Positions 47,803 to 57,537 of a stretch of 64,000 nucleotides of DNA are shown here, piece after piece. The stretch lies in the NCBI GenBank assembly GCA_022578965.1, contig MU400575.1, positions 62,001-126,000 on the forward strand. Reading direction: 5' to 3'. The stretch's first letter is position 1; each line of letters opens with the position of its first letter. The notes beneath the pieces were generated by a model. That model did not search any database. It saw nothing but the letters and a program-made list of their open reading frames with translations, and was not told the origin of the DNA. The position numbers were made by a program, and so were the translations under genes. The stretch is from Xylaria sp. FL1777 (taxonomy: Eukaryota > Ascomycota > Sordariomycetes > Xylariales > Xylariaceae).

Positions 47803-50800
47803 TTAAACGTCTTCCCACTTCAGTTTGGTGTATTTGTCTTGTAATTGCCTTTCCAACTCGTTACCGTCCTGAAGATAATGAGACATAGTGAGCGCGTGAG
47901 AGATCCAGGCTTTGCTCAATTCATCTTCATGAATGCCGTACAGATCAACACCATGGTTGAAGGCTGTAATAGTGATCCATTCTAATTCAACAGATGGGAA
48001 GTACTTTTTCTTCTATAGGTAGTGTAAGCCGATAACAGATATAGTCTTCTGTTTGCACCGACGAACTTACGTTTGCTAATTCTTTCACCATGGTGGATAT
48101 TTCTTCTATGAGATTCAAGGGAATTTTGTGTTCCATCGAGAGAGTGGCTTTGAGCAAGCACCGCATATACTTAGCTAACTTTTCATCGCCAAATTGCTCA
48201 AGAGTCCAGATTTGATTAACAAGTTCACGCATTGTCCGATATAGGACTGGCATAACAAGAATAAGCGTTGAAAGTAGAGGAACAGAGAAGCAAACTCACC
48301 CTGGTCTGGGACAGATTGACATCTCAGAATGCAATCTGCCATTGCTTGGTAAGCTGAGAGACTCTGTCCTGGTTGAGCCCTGAGGATAACGCCTTTCAAG
48401 TCATCCTATGACTTCAGACAAGTAGCGCTTTCAAACTCGAAGACCAGGAGCGTCGAAAGCTTTGTTTGAAGATCATTTCGGGAAGCTTCATCGAGAGTAT
48501 CTGATCTTGATTCCAATGCTTCATGAAAGCGCTGCACATGGCGGCGCATATTAAGATAATCTTGTAGTCGTAATTCAACGTTGTCTTCTGAACGAGCTAG
48601 GGCGAGCAGCACTGTAGCCACCATGAAGTTGCAAAACATGCCACGTAAAGAAGTATCGGCGGCCATCTGGGTCGGGATATCTGGTGGATAGCTCGATATA
48701 ATTGAGAGACAACATTCTAGGATGGCAATGACATGGCGCGCTTCCCATGCCAATGCATTTTCCAGGCCAAGATTGTAAGCATTTTTACAGAACCAGTCCA
48801 ATTCATCAATAGTAAACAATTTGTCACTCTTGTTATCTCGACGCTCTTTTTCTATCTCGCTAGCAGCTATGCAATGATCAGGCCTCTGATAGAGAGGTCG
48901 AAGGGAAATATGGCTTACCAGCTTTGAAAACACTGCAAAGATCTTCGACTAATGACTCTCTATCGGTACTAACTTGTTCCTCATCATTTAGTACTGATAC
49001 TTCAAGACGTATCAGGATTCGTAGAAGTGCTGGGAGGTGAATAGAGTTTGAAGAATGGAACTGGTGCTTGAGAACAACATGTTGCAATGCTCTGATTGTA
49101 ATGGCCTTATCTTGTGCTTGTTGTGCCTCAAGACAACATGCATATAAGTATTGTGGGTCGAGAGATGAAGTTTCACTGATCTGCTCTAGGTATCTCAATG
49201 CGCTGTCTATGTCTTGTTGTTTCAAAGCGACCTTAAAAGCCAAGTATATTGTCATTGGCTCCTTCAATGTGACATCATTCATTGACTGCAGGATCTCGCT
49301 AGCAGCGGATAGGTCATTCTGCTGTATGGCACAGAGTAACAATTTCCTAGACCTTTGTCGGCATTACACCACATGTTTAATGAATTTGGGTTGGGGTGAA
49401 CTAACCTGGCCATTTTGCCCATATTCGACGGACCGGACCGTTCAAAAACTGGATGTAAAGCTACTTGACACCATTTTGCGGCTGACCCAAATTTCTCCAG
49501 GCTAAACTCAGCGTCTGCCTTTTTCCAAATTAGCTGTTTGAGATTTAGCTTCACAATTAATCCTAGATGAGTATCTGGGGTTAACAAACTGTTTGAATTC
49601 CGGCTGCGGTATTGGGTGACAGTGAGTTCCCTGTGCTAGGTAGAACTTGACTCAATACTGCTTCTAGAGCTTGTACGGATTCGAGTGAGCCGTCTCGGAT
49701 TGCCATATAGGTACGTAGGATAACGGCTTTGTCAATCCATTGGTCTCGCTGAGAAGTAAGTACACATGTTATCAAGAAATCATCAAGAACCGAGCTAGCA
49801 GCTGCGATGTTCTTCTCATCAAGTTTCCGTATGTGATGCATTATTAGCTTAAAAGATGATTCGGACATGTCTACGGTTCTCATCATGCGGCGTATAATAT
49901 CCGCATATGCCTTACCGTCGAAAACCTCGGCTGGAGAGCGGAGTAGGACTTCAGTCCGAAAGAGGAGGACGACAAGCTTGTCACCAAGTCCGTTTTCAAT
50001 GTAGGCAATATGATTTTCAGCACGATTGATGTAATCGGGGGTTCCTATATCTAGATAGGCTTGGATCAGCGCTTGGGAGATGGCTAGTTTCAACTCAATA
50101 GCATCTCTGGATAATTGGCTGATTTCTTGAGCACTTATTAGTTCGAGAGCTCTCTCTAGCCATTTGACAGCCAGAACAGAGTTCTTCTTCAGTGTCAAAT
50201 CTCTCCCTATCTCAAAAAGAGCATCGGCAAGTTTCTCGGCTGACGCGGTATCAAGATGTGTTGTTAGCTTCCCGACGCTGGCATACAGATGCTCGGCGAC
50301 GTCCATACGGTCCTCTTTCCAGGCCTAGAGGCAAATTAGCTGAGCGTGGAACCCCGTATTGAGATAGCACTTGCCAGCACAATACGAAGCGTGTTATATT
50401 CGGCCTCAAACTGGCTGCATGTACGTGACTCTTCCGAGGGCGAGCCCTGTAGACGCTGCAGCAGTCCGTTATATTCGACGGCTTTCTGCAGGGCCCAAAG
50501 GCCGAATTCGAGTTCATTACTGGCTATGCAGAGTGAGCAGCCTAACCCTGTCTCCGTAATTGGAATATTTTTGTCACGAACCAATGCAGGATCGACCAGT
50601 CTTTATAGCGAGTCGTTCTAGGTGGGTGATGGTTCTGGGGGATTTGTCATCGCTTCGTTGTGCTAGGGCTAGCATCAAGAAGGAAAGTACTCGAACTAGG
50701 GAGAGAAACCTATCTCTTTGAGATGGCGTGTTGTTGTCTTCACGTCGCTTCTCCTGTGTACACCAATTCCATAGGCTGAGGCCGGCCGCTTGCAACTGGT

Positions 50801-51048
50801 TATAGTGTTCGGCGTTCAGGGATCGAACGCTGTAAGTCTTAAGAGATTGTATCCGATCCTCTATCTCATTGTTAAGATTTTGAATGCTCGAATCAGTGGC
50901 TTGGTCGAGAGGAAAGGCACGGAGATCGTTAGAAAATTCTGAGAAGGTCAGTGTGAGCTTCTTCGAATAGAGAGCGGGCTCACTTACGGATAGCAGCATC
51001 AACAAGCTGGCCCTTTTTAGTAGTAGACGAAGTATTGGATTGCTCCAT
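47803..51048 (-). CDS. SPO22: SPO22/ZIP4 meiotic crossover protein with an in-frame TAG at codon 781
   Basis: A TPR-type scaffold of the ZMM group that promotes crossovers and synaptonemal complex assembly in meiosis. Minus-strand exons are 50988-51048, 50582-50938, 50375-50547, 49590-50324, 49406-49533, 48919-49346, 48300-48866, 48071-48246 and 47803-48012, giving 2835 nt, or 945 codons with the stop. Recognised by SLWNWC, the helical repeat body, LIWKKADAEFSLEKFGSAAK with ALHPVFERSG, and the C-terminal block FPSVELEWITITAFNHGVDL. Intron 3 is a GC-AG intron (GCAAGT donor). Codon 781 (48406-48408) is TAG, flanked by LKS and DDLKGVILRA in one frame. Everything after it (two introns, 164 codons) is intact. 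The TAG sits in an anticodon-like hairpin (see finding). Either a premature stop makes this a truncated allele, or the mRNA is edited to Trp in the sexual stage. The start is the first ATG of exon 1. Confidence 0.88.
48398..48414 (-). other. Hairpin around the ZIP4 TAG codon, resembling a tRNA anticodon arm
   Basis: In the mRNA sense a 5-bp perfect stem (AAGUC with GACUU) encloses a 7-nt loop, AUAGGAU. The stop codon's A is loop position 3, equivalent to tRNA position 34, and is preceded by U, as U33 is in tRNAs. If the A-U loop ends also pair, the stem is 7 bp. Fungal A-to-I mRNA editing favours U at -1 and hairpin loops. The sequence fact is certain; use as an editing site is inference. Confidence 0.6.
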
Positions 51049-51986
51049 TATAGTGAGCGGTATGACTTGACGTAGCTAACCGCACCCCTACCTTTGTCTG
51101 ATCAAAATCCTAGATGTCGCTGATGAAGTAGATTGGTTACGGTGCGGTGGATGTGGATGTTTCGCTTCAACATGTAGCTCATCATATACGAGGCTACTAC
51201 TTGTCTACCTAGGTAGTTGTTGAGTGGCGCAGTGTCTCCAACAGTGGTTGATCTCCACAATGATACCACCCAGGCGTGATATAACTTAACACGAGAGAAA
51301 GTACCTACCTAGGTAATGCGAGCATGGACGGCTGCCTGCTGAATTCTCGGGTGGGCGTGGAGTCTTGGGGAAAGTGCCTCGTTTTGCAATTGTAAGTGTA
51401 CAAATCGACGCTGCCTCATAGGCTCAGTGCGGTGTTGCTCCTCCCTGCATTGAAACCTCTGTCTCAAGATGCCCACATGTAATCCGAAGGTGGCTCTTAC
51501 CTCGTACTACGTACACGTTTGAGCCCTTCCCACAGATGCACCTGCATACTTCGATGGGATGAGTAGGTGCCCCTTACCCCTTACTTGCGTGTTGGGCGTT
51601 GTGTTTTAATCCTGACTAAGTACTTAGATTGTAGCACAAGTGTTATACTACGGTAGATATGTGAAAACAGAGATTTACGGTAGATCGGTTCTTAAATCAT
51701 TTGCCATTTCTATCACATAATGCCGAGATTCTAAACTAGTATGGGTATCTGTGTGCGTAAGGAATGGATGAAGTTGAGCTTGCAGTTGATATTCCTGGAG
51801 TTATGACAATGGCAACCCTAGCAAGCGACAGTCGACTTGTTCGGACAAATATCAATTTGAACATCCATCGAACGACATGCCAGATTAAGCTCTGCTACCT
51901 TGTATTTCGAACAGTTATCTCCGTTATTTTCTGCGATTAGATATCACGATACTATGCAATCGTCTAATAGTAAGTGTCGAGTGCTC
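51049..51986. other. Intergenic region upstream of ZIP4
   Basis: About 940 bp between the ZIP4 start and the end of the downstream-transcribed regulator gene. It contains TACCTAGGTA-like words near 51205-51315 and one TACTACGTA at 51505. No gene is seen. Confidence 0.6.
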
Positions 51987-54174
51987 TCACCCTTGGGAAG
52001 GGTCATGCGGTAGAAAGTTGCCTACGATAAGGCTGGGTCTGTCCACGTGGTCGTCCTTCATTAGCCTTGTTCAAACCCCACGTATTCTGTATCTACACTT
52101 ACATCTTATGTTCGTCTCTTCGTATCATAAATGAGAAACAGCAATTGACAGTGGGATCGTTGGACCGGTCGTCGGGGTTCTTCAGTGCGCACGCGGTTAG
52201 GAGAGTATCGTGCGCTGGATCAAATGCGATGGTGCCAAACTCTTCCCAGTACCGCACGAGCGATTCTTCAGTCATAACCTCGTGTATGGATATTTTGCCC
52301 TACCCGGCGTCTTGTTAGCGTCATCAGTAACGACTGATGCATGCTTAACTTACGTCTCGTAACCTCTCTACAGGTACGTGAATGAGCTCTGCCATCTCCT
52401 TGTTACCTCTGAATATTTCCCCAGATCTCCTCCAGCAACAAGCTGGAACAGCCATCGACGCAAATACGCGGTCGTATTCCATTAATGACCTCTCAAACCA
52501 CATCTCGACGTAGACGAGTTCCATATCCGTTAGCCCTTGCACCTTCTCGCGGAATTTGGGACGAAAGCGATCTAACTGCCGCAAAATCTTTTGCTTAGAC
52601 GCTGGTGCAATGTGTCCATCCATATAATTGGAAAGCCGCGCATATCCCTTGATGTAGTTGAAAGGTTTGAGGAGGCCGGCATCGTATTTGGCCTTCAATA
52701 CTCGTTGCATACGTGCTTCCGGCGTGTCATTACCTGACGGATCTGCGGCCTGGAGGTAGAACTCCCGTGTCTTGTCTGGTGGCGCAGCGCTTTTTGGTCT
52801 TGGAATCGCATTCCGCTCCGAATTTGGTGGGAGCATGGATCCTGCCTCCATCGCACTCGGTGGCAGAGGGTTACCTAGATAGCCTACCAAGTCCGCTTGG
52901 CCAGACTGGTTTCTGTATATATTCTGCTCATCCGTCAAAGTCCCATTTTCATCAAGTAGACTTGTGTTCAGAAAGTCGTTGAGCAAGTTAAACTCATGAG
53001 TGACTTCTTGGGGGAGCATATATTGGGGGTTGTAGTGATGCATGTCGTGAAATTGATTTTGTGTGGTCAGCCATGCATCAGAGAAACCGGTTACTGCGAG
53101 GTCAGCCTACGATATAGACGCTCATAAGGAGGTTTCATGGGACTAACATTGGTTCATATTGCTGCTTCCAGAGGTAACGGAGGCCTGCGCACCTGAGACC
53201 GAGCTCGGTGACACAAGTTGCAGATGGTTGCCTTGGCCAAGTGGACCAAAACCTGGCTTGGTTCCCTGAGACGGCCTGTTGGAATCGAAAGAGGGCGGTA
53301 CCATCGCATTGGTACTTCGATCTATCGAGTTCCGCGACAATTCAGTCTGGCTGTCTGATTCGTCACGTGCAGCTGCATGATTAGAGCTCTTGGGCTTCTT
53401 TGCATCCGGATCCCTGGGTTCATCATGGCAAAGGTGGCCAATGTTGCGCTTAATGCATCTCGTACATGGTCTGTCCTATTCAAGGGGGTCGATCCCTAGT
53501 CAATCTCGGTACATGCACCTAGGAGCAACAGCTCCCAGCCATTGACGTAACGCAGCGAGGAACTGATCTTACATACGAGATCACACGTCATATGCTAGGA
53601 ACGCGAAGAGACAGCGGTCAGCGATATCACCCCCCAGAATAAAAAGAAAGAATTCAGAGTACAAGACAAGACGAGCCGGGGCGCGTCACGCGCGGTTCAC
53701 AATACTAGCAGGGACCCTAGAAGCAGGACATGGGATCACGAGGCGAGCGAGCGACAGCAACCCCCTCACACAGGCGCAGAAAACGCGTAGACGTGGAACC
53801 AATAGACACAAGGTGGTGATGGGTGGTGAGCAAGGTTGCTGGATGAGGACTTACAGATCGGCGGCAGTATACGCAGGCTGTAGGAACGCGCGACCAAAAT
53901 TAGCCCTAGCCCATGCGGCGGCGGAGAGAAACAGCACGGGTAGATATGACGGTGGCGGCGACCGGGGGGGTTTTTGAAGAGTGAACGTCAGGGGAATGAA
54001 TGGGAGAATTTTGGCAGTATCGCACAACAGCAGCGTACCATGATTCACCTTGCGCCTCTTCCTAGGGCTCTTATTGGTATCGGTGGGTGTATTGGCGGCG
54101 CTTGGAGTATTGTCCTTGGACTTGGCGTTGCTGTCGGCCCTCTTGTCCTTGGCATGCGTACCATTGCTATCCAT
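51987..54174 (-). CDS. Zn2Cys6 transcription factor with C-terminal PAS-like region, AcuM/Rds2/Ert1 type
   Basis: A nuclear binuclear-zinc regulator. This family controls gluconeogenesis and use of non-fermentable carbon. Minus-strand exons are 54039-54174, 53855-53877, 53577-53594, 53148-53475, 52354-53093, 52103-52299 and 51987-52038, giving 1494 nt and 497 aa. A basic run (SPRKRRKVNH) leads into the zinc cluster, Cys47, 50, 57, 63, 66 and 75 (CVYCRRSHMTC ... RPCTRCIKRNIGHLCHDEPR). A Ser/Gln-rich linker follows, and then a PAS-like region with MELVYVEMWFERSLMEYDRV, PVERLRDGKISIHEVM and CCFSFMIRRDEHKIPSLIVG at the end. The zinc cluster is split over four exons, two of them only 23 and 18 nt, with a 260-nt intron between them. 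The start is ATG 54174 (MDSNGTHAKDK). Which of AcuM, Ert1/AcuK or Gsm1 it corresponds to needs a tree; AcuM/Rds2 is my preference. Confidence 0.88.
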
Positions 54175-57100
54175 GGTGAATAGGGACTGACGGCGTCCTA
54201 CTCGAGCGAGATTCGAATGTCGGGTTTGCACTGGGCTGTTAGGCTCTCATTGGACCGCTGGGTAGTGCAAAGAGGGCGTGCAGTTGGGTGGGCGCTCGAG
54301 AGTAGCAGTGGTGTTGGACGGCTGTGTGCAGGGCCAAGCAGCAGGTTTGGTCAACTGAATTCCGAGAGATGGTCGCCGAGACCAGAGGAGCGGAGAGAGA
54401 AAAAAGAAAGCCTAGAATATAAAAATCTCTGTTTTGGGGGGGCGTGTGTAAGGTGCGCGTGCTCGTGATGGGATGGGACGGGCCCAGCAGCATCTCCCGG
54501 CAGAGACAGAAGGGTGGCAATGTCGGCGATGGAATGGTACACCATGCACGTATATGGAGGTACAGTAACCGCAAATTAATTAATTGATGGGCACCTTACC
54601 TTAGGCCTAGGGAGATAGGATAAGATAGGTGCCTAAGTGAATTGATAGATAATTCTCAATTATACAGAGTTCCTGGGAGTTTTGCCTCCCCCTCTCATCA
54701 GCCAAGCGAACGAACTGGATACGCGTTGACGCGTGGAAGCGGACTGCGGACTGGGAGTTGCGGCGGCAGAGACGGTGACGATGATGGAGAAAGACGGACG
54801 ACGACAATAAAAAATAAACGATGGTGACGAAATGCAGGAAGAACGGGAATTAATTGGAGGTGGTTTAGGTCGACGAAAGAGTGGGTAAAATTGGAATAAA
54901 CAACACATATACACAATACATCGTCACTACGTAACTTTTCCGTGTATAAAGTAGAGCATTTGGTATAGCATGTAGTATGTAAGAGGTAGATGATGAGTCT
55001 CCTGATCCGTCCTGATGAAGGGGCCTCCATGTTAGGCGCATACATGCGTGCCTACTGCAGTAAGTCGTAGTTAAGTTAGGTGTTATAATGCCACTAGACT
55101 GCCTTAGTGTGTAGATACGCCTTAGTGTCGTACGCACCACTTACCTAATAGAGATAGTATGGTCTGGTCTACCCCGTGTCAGCAGAATAAAACCGGGCTA
55201 TCGGAAGGCAAGAAGAGTCTTGGGAGGAGACGTTCACCCAGTTACTGCCCGTCTGCCATCTCGCCAAGGGCCAAGAGCGAGGCAGTAATCTCGATGCCGT
55301 TACGGGTGAGCCGAGGGGAAAATTCTGACAACCAGTTCGTTCGACCAGCCGGCCGGCCAGCCAACCAGCCAGCGAGCCAGCCAGTCAGCCAACGGTGCGT
55401 CAACTTGTGGAGAAATTTCGGCATACCGTAGCTGAGCTAGCTGGCCATGCCAGGCACGTCGACGGAAGCCGGGCCTTGCAATCAATGCGTTGTCGTTGGA
55501 GAGGATTCCCCCAGCTGTGTGTCGACCTGGCTGCTAGTCCCATTCGTCAGCCTCAGCTCTCTAACCACATCCAGCTCGCCTCCGGTCGAGCGACGACGGT
55601 GGAAACCTGCTTCAATTCCAATCAGTTTCAACCTCCCACGTTCACAGCCTCATGCTTCGTGTTCTTCCTATCTAGCTGCCTACCACGGTAGGTGGTATTC
55701 GTGCGTTTCTCGTCTCTCAGTTCGCCATGCGACACCTCTTGCTCTTTGACGTGTAGTCTATCTGAATGCCAAGAGGCGTTGATATCCCTTGAAGGAGCCA
55801 AGGCTCTATGCCATGTGGCTTTCTTATATGAAAACCGCTTGGCTCACATTCATCTGCAGGGCCGTCGCACCGACCTCCCCTTTCGAGACGTCTTGGTTCA
55901 TGTCCCGTATATACGATCAACATATATGCATCTGTATATAGATGAGAAGTTCACGAGCCAAGCTTCTTTGCCAAGTCTGGTCCTCATTGTCGGGTCCAGT
56001 CATGAATGTAGTTGCATCTCCACCGTTACAATATCAACATACAGAATGTAATTCAAGCAGCCAGAGATGAAATACTAAATCCCGCGCTCTTCGATGCTCT
56101 GCGATGCTCTTCTAACCTCTTCTCATCCAACCAGTGTACAACAAGTTTTACAACTTACGAAAACTAGTGTGACATATCGCCAGCCCTACGGATACCCGAC
56201 AAACTAGCGTAGAAGACAGTTTCTCCCGCATATCATATCCTGCCTCCTCGGAGCCATCCTCGGCGATATACCAATGCCATGCGTGAGCCACGCTGCAAAA
56301 GAGTAGCACGCTTGTGCTGCTCACGTGGTATACCCTCGTACTCTCAAGCAGCCTCGTCTGCAACACTCTATTTAAAGTGAAAATTTCTGCCGTACAACTA
56401 TCATTACATTTGCGCCTCTTCGTCTATAAATGCCCCCCGGACCAAGAACCTTGATGGCGCCAACAGAAGGGTTACGTGTCACGGAGACTAGTTATTTTAT
56501 CCATTCCTAATGAATTATGTCGTTACTCAATTTACACATTGTAATAGGAATTTCTATCTATCTATCCCACTGAACGTGGAAATGCTTGGCCACATATATC
56601 TGTGCAAGGATATAGAACAGGGGACATAGCTTGGTTCAGGTTCCTTGAGACACAGGGTTTTGATCGACTCATCGGCATGTCACTACGGTAAAACGGCATC
56701 GGCAAGACATCAAGGAGCGGATTTAGTCGGCCTACCTTCAGATGTCGCTCGTACGACAGCCGGCTCTTTCACCAGGATCATCATGTGAGATCGCAGAGAA
56801 GCTCTGAATGGCCAAGCCGCACGTTTTTCATCGGGCAAAGCGTTGCACATAATTCTTTCAGGGCCAGGGCACGACACTCGTGTCAGAAATCAAAGGCGCA
56901 TGTTGGCCTTGGTACACGACATGACTACCAGGCCATTGACTTGCCATCATTCGTTCAGGCTTTCTAGGGGAACACCAAATGCCGCCCAAACATTGTCAAG
57001 AAGCAGGGAAGCCTGGTCTATGATATCAGCTATCTGTGTAGTCTGCCGATGCTATATTTACGCCAACATTACACACATGATATATGGACAAGGACCAGAA

Positions 57101-57537
57101 GTCGATCTCAACGCATGTCGCAGTTTTAGTCCCCCGCTATATACACGCCTAACTAGGTACGGAAACTATTGAATACGAAGTCCACCATGGTAGACGCGGA
57201 TTTGGACATTTCCCCCCAAAACCGACACGTTATAGATATATATCTCTCTCACTTATTATTGTCTATGGGACACAATACTCTCATTCAAACAGAAAGCCAG
57301 GAGAATTAGCACTCTACATGATTTCCAATACTGATGAACTAATATATGAAAGGAAGTACTGAAAGGAAAATATTGATCATGATCATAATAATTACGTATT
57401 GTACATAGGTTGGTAAAATGCGCAGGTATCGACTAACTAGTTGGGCACTGTTCCAAGGGAGCATAATTATCCAAGGTATCATTAATAGGACATAACTTGC
57501 TAGGCAGCTAACAATATACATACAACATACGGAGACC
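54175..57537. other. Intergenic region upstream of the Zn2Cys6 gene and downstream of SEC6
   Basis: No gene is supported over 3.4 kb. The part next to 54174 is GC-rich with G and CT tracts, consistent with a promoter and 5' leader. A CCAG/CCGG tract lies at 55345-55392. ORFs at 54698-55140, 55395-55749 and 55692-56051 lack domains and overlap others. Confidence 0.55.
55345..55392. repeat. CCAG/CCGG tetranucleotide repeat
   Basis: About eleven imperfect tandem units of CCAG, CCGG, CCAA and CGAG. Confidence 0.85.

Larger units (their letters stand above)
13645..51513. repeat. Dispersed near-palindromic word TACTRCGTA (many copies)
   Basis: The nine-base word TACTGCGTA or TACTACGTA, or its complement, occurs at 13645, 15084, 16978, 18303, 18525, 19454, 20372, 20744, 20811, 21445, 21844, 22686, 30619, 41215, 41574, 44075, 44267, 44373, 45052 and 51505. 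One-mismatch relatives lie near 18891, 21131, 29510 and 44012. The longest form is a perfect 14-bp palindrome at 41573-41586 (ATACTACGTAGTAT). All copies lie outside my gene models. The span given is that of the family and not one continuous element. Confidence 0.7.

Noticed and set aside
48370..48445. A short intron removing the ZIP4 TAG
   Set aside because: The only donor keeping the frame with the CATAG acceptor gives a 39-nt intron and would delete family-like residues (VFEFESATCLKS). The other donor gives 14 nt and breaks the frame. No GT-AG solution of normal length exists.
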